Assembly (NCBI GenBank): GCA_003210795.1
Contig: QCUJ01000009.1
Location: 1-54,578, forward strand
Reading direction: 5' to 3'
DNA length: 54,578 bases
Origin: Synechococcus sp. AG-679-B05
GTDB taxonomy: Bacteria; Cyanobacteriota; Cyanobacteriia; PCC-6307; Cyanobiaceae
Below are positions 19,896-29,109 of this stretch, piece by piece (within the stretch, counting starts at the first letter, position 1; each line of letters begins with the position of its first letter). The notes under the pieces are model-generated. The model was not told where the DNA came from. It was given only the letters and a program-made list of their open reading frames with translations, and did not search any database. Position numbers and translations under genes: made by a program.

Positions 19896-20393
19896 ATGGC
19901 CAGCACCTACTCCTTTGATGTTGTGTCCGATTTCGACCGGCAGGAGCTGGTTAACACGCTCGACCAGGTGCGGCGGGATGTGGGGAACCGTTACGACCTC
20001 AAGGATTCCAACACCGAGATTGATCTGGAGGAGTCTGAGCTCGTCATCACCACGGCCAGTGATATGACCCTTCAGGCGGTGGAGGATGTGCTGCGTACAA
20101 AGGCCACCAAGCGCAACCTCTCTCTGAAAATCTTTGATTTTCAGACGCCTGAAACCGTTGGTGGAAACCGAGTGAAGCAGGTGGTGAAGCTTCGCAAGGG
20201 TCTCAGCCAGGAGATCGCCAAGAAGCTCAGCAAGTTTGTGCGTGATGAGCTCAAAAAGGTGACTGTGGCGATTCAGGGGGAAAGTGTTCGCATCACCGGC
20301 AAGAACAAGGATGATCTCCAAGCGGCCATTCAGCTCGTGAAGAGCAAAGAGGATGATCTGGATGTTCCGCTCCAGTTTGAGAACTATCGCTGA
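19896..20393 (+). CDS. yajQ: YajQ family nucleotide-binding protein
   Basis: A 165-aa protein with the family start ASTYSFDVVSDFDRQELVN, the NRYDLKDSNTEI segment and the C-terminal SVRITGKNKDDLQAAIQLV. Some YajQ proteins bind cyclic di-GMP and act in transcription control. The Met at 19896 is used; an ATG at 19887 with an adjacent purine tract would add three residues. Confidence 0.92.
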   Translation: MASTYSFDVVSDFDRQELVNTLDQVRRDVGNRYDLKDSNTEIDLEESELVITTASDMTLQAVEDVLRTKATKRNLSLKIFDFQTPETVGGNRVKQVVKLRKGLSQEIAKKLSKFVRDELKKVTVAIQGESVRITGKNKDDLQAAIQLVKSKEDDLDVPLQFENYR

Positions 20394-20409
20394 GCTGAGG
20401 TTCTGCCAG

Positions 20410-21105
20410 TCATGCTGCGAGGCGATGTTCCAGCGGCGTGAAATCCCAGCCAATCGGGGATTCAACCGGGTTTTGTTCCCGATGGTCATTCACAAGATCT
20501 TCGATTTCCTGGCTTGCATCGCAGTACGCCAACCAACCCGTCATGCGGCGTGGATTGGCACGACCCCGTTTGTCGATGGCCCGATCAACCGTGACGCCTT
20601 CGGTTTCGGCCTGCTCGAAAGCGCTCAGTAGCGGGATGCGGGCTTTCAGAACCGTGATGTCGAAGCCTTCAAGCAATTCAGTGGCCTGTTCTGCACTGGC
20701 TTCCTTGCGTGCATCAACTTTGACAAGAAGTGCTGCATAAGGAATTTGGTATTGATTCAGCATCTGCGACATCTCAACGGTTAACTCAATGGAGCGGCTT
20801 TGTGTGGTGGTCGGGAGAAGAATGAAGTCGGACCCTTCAACCAGATTTTTCAACTCCTCATCGTTGCTACTGGCCTGTCCATCGGTCACGACGATCTCTG
20901 CCGCCCGGGTTGCTTTTGCTGCGGCTTCAATCGGTACGACGGGGCATGGCAACAGTCCTCTCGCGCCGTAAGCAGTTGCCGAGCGATTGCGGTCTGCATC
21001 TACAAGGATCACCCTTTTTTGCTTTTGGCTCCAGCCTGCGGCGATATGCACGCTGCTGCATGTTTTGGCGACACCACCCTTCTGTCCAAAAACAGTGATG
21101 AACAT
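20410..21105 (-). CDS. ParA/MinD-like ATPase, orphan
   Basis: A 231-aa protein starting MFITVFGQKGGVAKTCSSVH, the deviant Walker A of ParA-type ATPases with the signature lysine, followed by ILVDADRNRSA (A' region) and DFILLPTTTQS (Walker B region). These ATPases form dynamic gradients that position plasmids, chromosomes or organelles. No ParB-like partner lies next to it, and the C-terminus (PIGWDFTPLEHRLAA) is not diagnostic. It converges on yajQ with a 16-bp gap. Confidence 0.82.
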   Translation of the reverse strand: MFITVFGQKGGVAKTCSSVHIAAGWSQKQKRVILVDADRNRSATAYGARGLLPCPVVPIEAAAKATRAAEIVVTDGQASSNDEELKNLVEGSDFILLPTTTQSRSIELTVEMSQMLNQYQIPYAALLVKVDARKEASAEQATELLEGFDITVLKARIPLLSAFEQAETEGVTVDRAIDKRGRANPRRMTGWLAYCDASQEIEDLVNDHREQNPVESPIGWDFTPLEHRLAA

Positions 21106-21251
21106 CGCGCTCTTGATGAAGAATTATCTAAAGGATCGCGTTCTTTATCTGAAAAGCAACTGCTGGAGCATATTTAGGCTTGACATCGTTCTGCTGTTAA
21201 ACCCTTTATTTGCCGATAGGGTTCAGCCGATCCCATCGATTCTCGCGACGG

Positions 21252-21509
21252 ATGGATAAGCACGCGGCCTCTCGGATGATTGACGAGATGCAAAGCCGGT
21301 TTCCTGGGCTTACCCCTGAGCTGGCCACTCAAACAATTCTTGTGGAGTCGTTGCGGGCCTGTCGTTCGGTCATGGACTTGACCCGTCTGCCGGTGGATCC
21401 TCAGGTGCTCAACCGACTTCGGGAACAGGGGTTGCTCGAATCCGAGGAGTGGCTGCGTCTCATGGGAATGCTCGATCCAGCTGCCGCCGCTCAGGACAAG
21501 ATCCACTGA
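21252..21509 (+). CDS. Conserved hypothetical protein, 85 aa
   Basis: Helical soluble protein starting MDKHAASRMIDEMQSRFPGL and ending in an Ala-rich tail. An upstream in-frame start at 21210 adds a basic segment that looks non-coding. No family recognised. It converges on the next minus-strand gene with a 5-bp gap. Confidence 0.6.
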   Translation: MDKHAASRMIDEMQSRFPGLTPELATQTILVESLRACRSVMDLTRLPVDPQVLNRLREQGLLESEEWLRLMGMLDPAAAAQDKIH

Positions 21510-21514
21510 ATGGT

Positions 21515-21754
21515 TCAGTCCCGACGGGCGTCGATGATGCGGGCGAGCTCCAGGACGTAGCCGGCTGTACACCAGCGGCCGTGGCTGCGACCCTTGTTTT
21601 CAGGGTCGGAACGGATTTCTGCTGTTTCTGCCATCAGCAGATCGAGTTCTGCCTGCGGAAGGTCATAGAGCTCCTGCAGCTCCACTTCTCGGTTGAGTAA
21701 GTGGCTGCGGAACCATTTGCGCGTTTGTTCCTGAGCAGGGATGTCGCTGGGCAT
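21515..21754 (-). CDS. Conserved hypothetical protein, 79 aa
   Basis: Small acidic, helical protein (MPSDIPAQEQTRKWFRSHLL, then ELDLLMAETAEIRSDPEN). The ATG at 21754 is preferred because the longer reading frame would overlap the divergent phosphoribosyltransferase start. No function recognised. Confidence 0.6.
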   Translation of the reverse strand: MPSDIPAQEQTRKWFRSHLLNREVELQELYDLPQAELDLLMAETAEIRSDPENKGRSHGRWCTAGYVLELARIIDARRD

Positions 21755-21791
21755 GCTGTGTCGTGATGCATCGCATGCCATTCTCCCGGCC

Positions 21792-22190
21792 ATGAAGGAG
21801 CTCAGCTGGACGCAGTTTGATCAGGCTGTTGCAGTACTGGCGAAGCGGTACTCCGCGATTCCGATAACAGGCATCTATGGGGTCCCCAGGGGCGGTCTCT
21901 GCTTGGCGGTGGCACTCAGCCATGCCTTGAAGCAGCCGCTGCTTTCCGATGCAGTACCTGATGCTCTGATCGTGGACGATGTCTATGAGACAGGTCGGAC
22001 GCTTCAGGCTTTGCATGCTCGCTGCCCCAATGCCCGATTCGCTGTTTGGGTCAGTAAGTGCCCGCCGTTGTGGTGGCAGGCAGCAGTGGTCACGGAGCAT
22101 TCGGAATGGCTTTTGTTCCCCTGGGAGAATCGGGCGCAGGCCATGGCCGATGAGCTCTCGTATCAGAACTCACGTCAGGGGCGCCGATGA
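21792..22190 (+). CDS. Phosphoribosyltransferase family protein
   Basis: A 132-aa type I PRTase. PRPP-binding motif: ALIVDDVYETGRTL. Early loop: GIYGVPRGGL, as in xanthine/hypoxanthine-type enzymes. It would join a free base to PRPP in salvage; the base is not evident. Its stop overlaps the next start by 4 bp (ATGA), tying it to the deoxyribosyltransferase-like gene. Confidence 0.82.
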   Translation: MKELSWTQFDQAVAVLAKRYSAIPITGIYGVPRGGLCLAVALSHALKQPLLSDAVPDALIVDDVYETGRTLQALHARCPNARFAVWVSKCPPLWWQAAVVTEHSEWLLFPWENRAQAMADELSYQNSRQGRR

Positions 22191-22651
22191 ACTGCCGAAC
22201 GATTTATCTCGCTTCTCCCTATGGCTTTTCAGCCCAGTGGAAGCGGCTGCTGCTGCCGGAGTTCGTCAAGGCTCTGGAATCGCTCGGGTTGGAGGTGTGG
22301 GAACCGTTCGCTCGCAATGGTCAGGTGAACCTGGCGGAGCCGGGCTGGGCCTACCGCGTGGCTCAACGCGATCTGCAGGATGTGCGTGATGCCGACGCAT
22401 TTTTTGCGATCGTCAATGGAACGCCGCCTGATGAAGGTGTGATGGTGGAATTAGGCGTTGCTATCGCTCTCGGCAAACCAGTCTTTCTGTTCCGCGACGA
22501 CTTCCGCCGATGCACGGATTCGGAGCAGTACCCGTTGAATCTCATGTTGTTCGCAGGCTTGCCGGCTGAAGGTTGGGAGCAATTCGTTTTTGGCGATCTG
22601 ACCCAGATCGTCGATCCTGGCAAGGCTTTGGCTCGCTGGGCTCAAAAATGA
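22187..22651 (+). CDS. Nucleoside 2-deoxyribosyltransferase-like protein
   Basis: A 154-aa protein with the family start TIYLASPYGFS, AQRDLQDVRDADAFFAIVNG and the catalytic Glu loop PPDEGVMVELGVAIALGKPV. Family enzymes move deoxyribose between bases or hydrolyse nucleotides. Translationally coupled to the PRTase upstream, so a base/nucleoside salvage pair is likely. Confidence 0.85.
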   Translation: MNCRTIYLASPYGFSAQWKRLLLPEFVKALESLGLEVWEPFARNGQVNLAEPGWAYRVAQRDLQDVRDADAFFAIVNGTPPDEGVMVELGVAIALGKPVFLFRDDFRRCTDSEQYPLNLMLFAGLPAEGWEQFVFGDLTQIVDPGKALARWAQK

Positions 22652-22695
22652 ATTCGTCATCACTCCCACATCTGTCGCGTCCTTGTTGATGTCAT

Positions 22696-24039
22696 TCAGC
22701 GCAAGATGAGGCCTTCTTGTTGAAGTGGCTCTGAGATGTTTCGGACCACTGCCATGAGATCCGTGCCATGAAGAAGTTCAAGACCGTCACCGGTGGAACG
22801 CGTGCTTATTGAAATAGGTTTCGTTAACAGAATTTCGTCTTCACCTGCTGTGAAATCCAAGATAAGGGCGTGGCCCTGGCCTGATTGGATTTGGAAGATG
22901 TCTTGCCCCAATCCGCCGCTTAAAGTGTCAATCCCTGGGCCGCCATTCAATATATCGTCGCCGGCCTGTCCATTGAGTTGATTGTCTGCTTCGTTGCCAG
23001 TAATAACATCAGGTCCTGAACCTCCGATGGCGTTTTCAATGATGCAGTCAAAAGCTATTCCGAGGTTTCCATGGTTTTTGTTTGACCATCGAGCATCGTC
23101 GACGTCAAATGACAGTGTTGAGAGTTCGCCACCGGTCAGATTGATCTTGAGTCCTTTGTTGAAATTGCTCAAGTTAACTGTATCGTTGCCTGATGCATCC
23201 CAAATTGTTTGGTAGAAGGGGATCGTGTTGAAATATTGGTAAACAGTGTTTCCTTTATTGGTTTTTTTATTGGCTCCATATAGTTGTTGCAGACCTGCGA
23301 TATCCCACGGCATTGGTGTAGAAGTGGCTCCATAGCTCACTCCCTCGAATACATATTCTGCCGGGTCAGAGAATTCGTCGGCCATCAGCGTGTGCTCACG
23401 GTTTTGGGCGAATTTGGGTGTGGGTCTCTTCGGGTTGTCAGGGTGTTCTAGGCCAAGTGAATGCAGTGTTTCATGCAGCATGACGCTGGCGGGGGTGACT
23501 GCACTACCCTCAACAAGGCCTGTCGAAAAGTTGTCATTGACAAAGCTTTTGTTGAACCAAATGTCTCCTCCCCGCTCTTCTGTATTTGGCGGATCTGCTG
23601 TGGCATAAATTCCTGGAATCCAGACTCCATTTTCGTCGGTAATTGTGTTAAAGCCGATACGGATTGTTCCGACAGATTTCTTGTCTTTGACTTTTTTGAA
23701 TTTGATGGGTACGTAAGAGCTAACAATTTCAAATAACCTTGAGATGTCGCGTTTTTGTGCTTTGCTGAAATTGGCAATAGGCGCGATAGTGCCGCGATCG
23801 TCCTCGTAATTAAATTTTGATTTTTTAGATGCAAAGCTATAGGTTAAAAGTATGCCTTTTTTGGGTTTTTTGTAGCTTGAATCGCTGGCCCATCTAACGG
23901 GAATATCGGGTCGAATCCAGTTGTTCTCCTCCAGTGCGATGCCCGTATTCAGGAGTGCATTTTTGTGTTGTTTGTTGCTCCACTTAACGTCGGTGACTGT
24001 TTGCTTGCTGGATTTCCATGTCTGTTTATTCTTTGGCAT
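22696..24039 (-). CDS. Serralysin-like zinc metalloprotease with RTX repeats
   Basis: A 447-aa predicted extracellular protease. Residues about 190-200 hold HETLHSLGLEHP, the metzincin HExxHxxGxxH zinc site. The C-terminal third has glycine/aspartate nonapeptides (IGGSGPDVITGNEADNQLNG, QAGDDILNGGPG, GGLGQDIF), the calcium-binding beta-roll of type I secreted proteins. There is no N-terminal signal peptide, consistent with C-terminal ABC-exporter secretion. No exporter genes are nearby. The middle is Lys-rich and the coding sequence is AT-richer than its neighbours, suggesting later acquisition. Confidence 0.9.
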   Translation of the reverse strand: MPKNKQTWKSSKQTVTDVKWSNKQHKNALLNTGIALEENNWIRPDIPVRWASDSSYKKPKKGILLTYSFASKKSKFNYEDDRGTIAPIANFSKAQKRDISRLFEIVSSYVPIKFKKVKDKKSVGTIRIGFNTITDENGVWIPGIYATADPPNTEERGGDIWFNKSFVNDNFSTGLVEGSAVTPASVMLHETLHSLGLEHPDNPKRPTPKFAQNREHTLMADEFSDPAEYVFEGVSYGATSTPMPWDIAGLQQLYGANKKTNKGNTVYQYFNTIPFYQTIWDASGNDTVNLSNFNKGLKINLTGGELSTLSFDVDDARWSNKNHGNLGIAFDCIIENAIGGSGPDVITGNEADNQLNGQAGDDILNGGPGIDTLSGGLGQDIFQIQSGQGHALILDFTAGEDEILLTKPISISTRSTGDGLELLHGTDLMAVVRNISEPLQQEGLILR

Positions 24040-24255
24040 CTTTTAGTCGCTTTCTTCAGGCAAAAAGATAATCTTTCTTATGCTAGCGGTTGGGTGATTG
24101 GCTGGGTAAATTTTTTGTTCTGGCAAGGATCGGCTCTCGAATTAATTGCTTCCTCTTTGTGGCATTGAAAAAAATGCGGTTGAAGTTGGTTGAGATTCGT
24201 CGCGTCAACTCCATCGATGAATGCAATGGTGTTTGCCGGTGAAAATCCCTGCAGC

Positions 24256-24274
24256 GCATGCCGTCCGGGCATGC
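24256..24274 (-). terminator. Possible stem-loop after the 154-aa gene
   Basis: GCATGCC and GGCATGC arms flank a short loop 12 bp after the stop at 24287. No T tract follows on the minus strand, so termination is uncertain; it may instead protect the mRNA end. Confidence 0.35.
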
Positions 24275-24286
24275 AAAAGCAAGGAG

Positions 24287-24751
24287 TCACACCTGCTCGC
24301 GGCAGCGACCTCTGGCTGTTTCCTGAAGAGTATTCAGATTTCGGTTGCCATTCGCTTCGGTGAGCCTCGATTGTTGGTTGAGCTCGAAATTCAACCGGTT
24401 GTGGATGGTCAGCTCCCCACTGACAACCACAGTCGAATTGGACGATGTGTGTTCCGAATTCTTTGCATCCTCTAATTCAACTAGCCCTAACGGAGCATCG
24501 AACGACCATTTGTAAGTGATCTTCGAGGGATCATCTTGGTCGACCCCGGAACTGCTGAACCGGTTGACAAGGGTTGTGATTCTGCTGTCAATCACTGTGC
24601 GGGGCTCGATATGGGGCACTGAGCCTTGATGCAGAACAAACTGTTGATGTTTCAGTTCACGGATGCCTACTACTGGCTGATGAGACCACTCAACTTCAAC
24701 CGTCTCAATGGTGCAGACCTGAGGAGTGGGAGGTGGCAAATCGGCCAGCAC
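24287..24751 (-). CDS. Hypothetical protein, 154 aa
   Basis: Starts at GTG, 11 bp after the hemL stop on the same strand. Soluble, no recognised motifs; Pro-rich start (MLADLPPPTPQVC), acidic middle and Ser/Asn-rich end. Length and placement suggest a real gene downstream of hemL, but no family can be named. Confidence 0.5.
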   Translation of the reverse strand: MLADLPPPTPQVCTIETVEVEWSHQPVVGIRELKHQQFVLHQGSVPHIEPRTVIDSRITTLVNRFSSSGVDQDDPSKITYKWSFDAPLGLVELEDAKNSEHTSSNSTVVVSGELTIHNRLNFELNQQSRLTEANGNRNLNTLQETARGRCREQV

Positions 24752-24762
24752 AGGTTCTTGAA

Positions 24763-26064
24763 TCAGGCCACGGACGCAAAACTTTCGCGGAAGGCGTTGA
24801 TCGTCGCTTCGATGTCAGCATCGGAATGAGCTAACGAGGTGAAACCTGCTTCGAAGGCAGACGGGGCGAGATAGACCCCTCTTTCAAGCATGGCGCGATG
24901 CAGTTTGCCGAAACGCTCGGCATCCGTTGTCTTTGCTTCCTCGAAGTTCCGGACTGGACCCTTGCAGAGGAAGAAGCCGAACATCGCACTCACGCTGCCG
25001 GTCGTGATCGGCAGCCCTGCGGTCTGCGCTGCCTCCTGGATACCGGCAACCAATTTCTGGGTGGTGGCCGTGAGTTTGTCGTAGGCGCCGGGCTGCTTGA
25101 GCAGTTCAAGCGTCTTAATACCAGCGGTCATCGCCAGCGGATTACCACTCAGGGTGCCTGCCTGGTACATCGGCCCCGCGGGGGCAACCATCGCCATGAT
25201 GTCGGCTCGGCCGCCGTATGCGCCCACGGGGAGGCCGCCTCCGATCACTTTGCCCATCGTGGTGAGGTCGGGCGTGACACCGAAATGGGCCTGGGCGCCA
25301 CCGTAACTAATGCGGAAACCAGTCATCACTTCATCAAAAACAAGCAGGGCGCCGTTCTCCTTTGTGAGTTCGCGCAATCCTTCGAGGAAGCCGGGTTCCG
25401 GCTGAATAAACCCCGCATTGCCAACAATCGGCTCGAGGATTACACCGGAAATGGCATCGGGGTTTTCGGCGAACAGTGCCTTGACTGCTTCCAGATCGTT
25501 GTACGGGGCGGTGAGGGTGTTGGCAGTGGTACTCCTTGGCACGCCAGGGGAATCGGGCAGTCCCAAGGTGGCCACGCCAGAACCAGCCTTGACCAGGAAC
25601 ATGTCCGCGTGGCCGTGATAGCAACCCTCGAACTTGATTACTTTGTCGCGACCGGTGAACGCTCGCATCAGACGCAGCACAGCCATGCAGGCCTCGGTGC
25701 CGCTGTTTACAAAGCGAACCATCTCCACGCTGGGGACAGCATCGATCACCATCTCCGCCAATGTGTTCTCCAGGGCGCAGGGCGCTCCGAAGCTGGTGCC
25801 TTTTTCAATCGCCTCTTGAAGAGATGCGATCACCTCGGGATGGGCATGGCCGCAGATGGCTGGTCCCCAACTGCCGATGTAATCGATGTATTTATTCCCG
25901 TCCACGTCCCACGCGTAGGGGCCCTTGACCCGGTCGAATACGAGGGGTTGGCCGCCCACCGATTTGAACGCACGCACCGGAGAACTGACACCTCCGGGCA
26001 TGAGGCTCTGGGCTTCATCGAAGATGGCCTGGGAGCGGGTGGTGTTCAACGCGGGTGTTGTCAC
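24763..26064 (-). CDS. hemL: Glutamate-1-semialdehyde 2,1-aminomutase
   Basis: PLP enzyme that makes 5-aminolevulinate from glutamate-1-semialdehyde. Key regions: the [17 protein letters not shown] start of the fold, [30 protein letters not shown], and [17 protein letters not shown] with the PLP lysine. GTG at 26064 gives 433 aa, the usual family length. ATG codons at 26106 or further upstream would add 14 or more unmatched residues. Confidence 0.95.
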   Translation of the reverse strand: MTTPALNTTRSQAIFDEAQSLMPGGVSSPVRAFKSVGGQPLVFDRVKGPYAWDVDGNKYIDYIGSWGPAICGHAHPEVIASLQEAIEKGTSFGAPCALENTLAEMVIDAVPSVEMVRFVNSGTEACMAVLRLMRAFTGRDKVIKFEGCYHGHADMFLVKAGSGVATLGLPDSPGVPRSTTANTLTAPYNDLEAVKALFAENPDAISGVILEPIVGNAGFIQPEPGFLEGLRELTKENGALLVFDEVMTGFRISYGGAQAHFGVTPDLTTMGKVIGGGLPVGAYGGRADIMAMVAPAGPMYQAGTLSGNPLAMTAGIKTLELLKQPGAYDKLTATTQKLVAGIQEAAQTAGLPITTGSVSAMFGFFLCKGPVRNFEEAKTTDAERFGKLHRAMLERGVYLAPSAFEAGFTSLAHSDADIEATINAFRESFASVA

Positions 26065-26443
26065 GGGAACCGACGCCAAGGGGGGCTGATGCAAACCGTG
26101 CAACATCCTGACCCAGGATTGCCCGCTTCCGTCAGCCATGTATCTCGAACGCATCGGATGACACCGATTGTCTTTCTGGTGTCTATGGATCTGAACACAG
26201 GGGGTTGCCCTCGACTGGCCAGCGCTGGAGAGGGATCTCCGCCTTCAACTCCCTCCGCGATCTGTCGTCGCTGAACGTCCTGAGCTCCTCAGATACGACT
26301 GTGACGGTCTGACTCCGGAACGTCACATTCCGCCGATAGCGGTGCTGCCGGAGACCATCAAAGAGAGGTCAGCGGTGCTCCGCTGCGGCCATCGCCCAAG
26401 GATTTCCTACGTCGCGGCTGGGCACTCGACTGAAACAGGACCT
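26065..26443. other. Intergenic region between hemL and xth
   Basis: About 380 bp containing possible alternative hemL starts and the hemL promoter. I see no tRNA, no strong hairpin and no convincing ORF on either strand; open frames here are short. Confidence 0.5.
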
Positions 26444-27283
26444 TCAGACGAAGAGGTCATCACCAGAAGCGTCATCGTCCTCAGCGGGCGGCCAGTCGAT
26501 CTCCACGCTCACCGGGGCATGGTCGCTGGGTTGGGTGTTGCCGCGCACCTGTTTGTGGATGATGCAACTCCGAGCCAGACCCATCAGCTCTTCACACAGA
26601 TAGATGTGATCGATCCGCCAGCCGCGATCCATGTCCCAGGCTCCGGTGCGGTAGTCCCACCAGCTCCAGTGGCCTGCATCCGGCTCAAACACTCGAAAAA
26701 CGTCCGCAAGACGATCTCCCAACGCGGCCTTCAATGCACCACGTTCAGCCGAAGTGGCCATGATCCCGCCGCTTAGCCGCTCTGGATCGTGAATATCCCG
26801 ATTCTCAGGCGCAATGTTGAAGTCCCCCACCATGCAAAGCGGCTCACCCCTTTCTGACTGAGCTTCGACGTAGCGCTTGAGGCAAGCCAGCCAAGAGAGT
26901 TTGTACTGATATTTGTCCGAATTCACGCTTGAGCCGTTGGGCACGTAAAGGTTGACCACACGCACTCCATCCAGCAGGGCACTGATCACCCGCTTTTGTT
27001 GATTTAAATGATCTGCATCCGCGTCATTCGGCAGCTCGTCAAGAAAGCCGAAGCGAACGTCTTCAAGGGGCTCGCGGCTCAGCAGGGCAACGCCGTTATA
27101 CGACTTTTGCCCATGGATCTGGACATTCCATCCCGCAGTCTCAAAGGCTGCGGCTGGGAACAGAGGGTCGTCAACTTTGGTCTCCTGCAGGCACAACAGA
27201 TCGGGCTGGACCGTTTCGAGCCATGACAGCACCTGCTCCAGCCGGGTGCGCACAGAATTGACATTCCAAGTGGCGATCTGCAC
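26444..27283 (-). CDS. xth: Exodeoxyribonuclease III
   Basis: Mg-dependent AP endonuclease and 3'-5' exonuclease of base-excision repair. The 279-aa protein has the family start ATWNVNSVRTRLEQVLSWL, LCLQETKV with the metal Glu, VVNLYVPNG, GDFNIAP and the catalytic SDHAPV end. It starts at GTG and ends in a short acidic tail. Confidence 0.95.
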   Translation of the reverse strand: MQIATWNVNSVRTRLEQVLSWLETVQPDLLCLQETKVDDPLFPAAAFETAGWNVQIHGQKSYNGVALLSREPLEDVRFGFLDELPNDADADHLNQQKRVISALLDGVRVVNLYVPNGSSVNSDKYQYKLSWLACLKRYVEAQSERGEPLCMVGDFNIAPENRDIHDPERLSGGIMATSAERGALKAALGDRLADVFRVFEPDAGHWSWWDYRTGAWDMDRGWRIDHIYLCEELMGLARSCIIHKQVRGNTQPSDHAPVSVEIDWPPAEDDDASGDDLFV

Positions 27284-27337
27284 AGTTGAGCCTTATCCGA
27301 AGGTGACGATTAGCATCGCCGCACGATTTCGACGCTG

Positions 27338-27616
27338 ATGTCTCATCGTTCCGCGGCCGTTGTTCTGACCCTCATCGCGACACTCTTATTCGGAGTGGAG
27401 AGAGCGGTTGCTCAGATTGATCCCGTGTACCAGAACCCAGAGGAGCAGGACATTTTCGGAAACGGGACTAATGGCGGATCCGGGCCGATTTTGGATGCGA
27501 CCAATCCAATGGATCTGATCAACCGCTTGCGGAAGTCAGAGTCCATGAACGATGCCACTCCGCCGTCGGATGCCATCGATGCTGCCTTGAAAAATTTTCA
27601 GCAGGAGACTCCCTAA
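27338..27616 (+). CDS. Secreted/periplasmic hypothetical protein, 92 aa
   Basis: Signal peptide of about 25 residues (VVLTLIATLLFGVERAVA) with likely cleavage before QIDPVYQNPEEQD. The mature part is short, acidic and Gly/Asn-rich. No known family. It overlaps the convergent TPR gene by 4 bp. Confidence 0.65.
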   Translation: MSHRSAAVVLTLIATLLFGVERAVAQIDPVYQNPEEQDIFGNGTNGGSGPILDATNPMDLINRLRKSESMNDATPPSDAIDAALKNFQQETP

Positions 27617-28395
27617 ATCTTCGAAGTCGGATGAGGGGGCCGCTGTCTCGAGGCTTGAAGGCTCCATCGTGCTCCAACGGCATCGATCAATGGGTCTTCC
27701 ACCCCCTCAAGCCCCCTCCGACGCCGCGCTTCATGCAGTAAGAACTGCATGTCATGGGTACGTCCCTGCTCGCCACGGAGCATCGCTAGGGCCAGGACAG
27801 GTCGCGCATCACCGGTTGTTTCCGCTGCCAGCTGGCGATACAACACTTCCGCTTGTTCTTGCCGGCCTTGCTGAATCTGCAGGTCTGCCATTAGCAGCCC
27901 AACAAGGGTGCGCTTCCCAGCTGGCAATGCCTGGAACTTTTGCTGCAGCCAAACTATTGCCTCGCTGCTTCGGCCCTGCTGGAGATCAACCAGAACCCGC
28001 ATCTGCATCACACCGGGATGGTTTGGATGAAGCGACAGCAATTGATCCAGCTCATGAAGCGCTGTCTCAGGGGCTCCGGTTTGGCGCAGCAGGTCAGCCA
28101 TGAGCAGCGAAAGTGGAATTTGATGGGGCTGATCGACCAGCAATGGACTCAGCACCCGCCGCGCTTCTTCCAGCCGTCCGAGCGATAGAAGTCGCTCCAG
28201 AAGCCAACGGTGATCACGACCGGACAGTTCTCCGCTGTGCATCCGGTTCAGGAGCTCGGTGACCTGTTGATCAGCGGCAATCCCGTTGCCCGTTTCCGCA
28301 CTCTTTGATGCCAGTGAGCTTGCGGAAAGCCAGCCGGCAACAGCGGCCGAAACCAGTGCTGCACTCAACACCAGACTGCGGCGTGGCTTGGGCAT
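27613..28395 (-). CDS. TPR-repeat protein with N-terminal membrane anchor
   Basis: A 260-aa protein with an N-terminal hydrophobic segment (LVLSAALVSAAVAGWLSASS) and helical repeats of TPR type, e.g. RLEEARRVLSPLLVDQPHQI and ETALHELDQLLSLHPNHPGV. Such proteins act as scaffolds in assembly of membrane complexes. The specific partner is unknown. Confidence 0.75.
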   Translation of the reverse strand: MPKPRRSLVLSAALVSAAVAGWLSASSLASKSAETGNGIAADQQVTELLNRMHSGELSGRDHRWLLERLLSLGRLEEARRVLSPLLVDQPHQIPLSLLMADLLRQTGAPETALHELDQLLSLHPNHPGVMQMRVLVDLQQGRSSEAIVWLQQKFQALPAGKRTLVGLLMADLQIQQGRQEQAEVLYRQLAAETTGDARPVLALAMLRGEQGRTHDMQFLLHEARRRRGLEGVEDPLIDAVGARWSLQASRQRPPHPTSKI

Positions 28396-28488
28396 TTCCG
28401 CTTGATTTCTGGGTTAATTCTGAGAAGCAATGACTGCGCTGGCTACAGTCTTTGGGAGGGCTTTTGAATTGCCCAGACTCCTCAATCA

Positions 28489-29109
28489 ATGCGCAATCAC
28501 CCTATTTCTCCGGTTACAGAACCCTTGCAGTACCGGGCCATTGGTGTGGTGCGTGGCATCTACAAACCGACCGATGCAGAGCAACTCACGCGAGGTGTTC
28601 TGGTGGATGCGGATGGCAAGGAAATCGAGGCAGTGGTCCTGGGTCGGGTGCTGACCTTGATGCGGCGCCATCTGGCTATGGACGAGCCCCACCTATGGGT
28701 GACTTATCCACGCTGTCGTGAAAGCGACCATCTCCATCTGCAGATCGCCGGTGTTTGGGAGCCCAGCACGCTGTCTCCTGATCAAAGCGATGCTGACGAC
28801 ACCCTCCCTGAGGGCGATGACTTCTTCTCCATCCGTGGGGAACTGATCTTCACCAAGCCTGAGAGTGGCGAACTTGTGGTGAAAGTTCGCCAGCAGGCGA
28901 GGGCTGACGGCCAGAGGCCACTGCCCTTCAAGTTGCAGATCAAGGGTGAACTCCCCCTGGAACATCTGCGTCATTTCGTCAGCCTGGATGTGCGCCGTTC
29001 CGGTCAGGAGCTGCATCTGGAATCCCATGAAGTGATCGCACCGATGCCAACCCGAGGTGGCAAGTCCAAGAGTGGTCGTGGTCGGGCTCCAGCGGGTAGT
29101 CGCGGCTGA
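28489..29109 (+). CDS. Conserved hypothetical protein, 206 aa
   Basis: Soluble protein with YRAIGVVRGIYKPT and VVLGRVLTLMRRHL, resembling conserved cyanobacterial proteins of unknown function. The C-terminus is basic and Gly/Ser/Arg-rich (GGKSKSGRGRAPAGSRG), possibly disordered. Coupled to the next gene by TGATG. Confidence 0.65.
   Translation: MRNHPISPVTEPLQYRAIGVVRGIYKPTDAEQLTRGVLVDADGKEIEAVVLGRVLTLMRRHLAMDEPHLWVTYPRCRESDHLHLQIAGVWEPSTLSPDQSDADDTLPEGDDFFSIRGELIFTKPESGELVVKVRQQARADGQRPLPFKLQIKGELPLEHLRHFVSLDVRRSGQELHLESHEVIAPMPTRGGKSKSGRGRAPAGSRG

Noticed and set aside
24078-24290. Minus-strand 70-aa open frame between the metalloprotease and the 154-aa gene
   Set aside because: No pattern of a real protein; overlaps a stem-loop and the end of the upstream gene.
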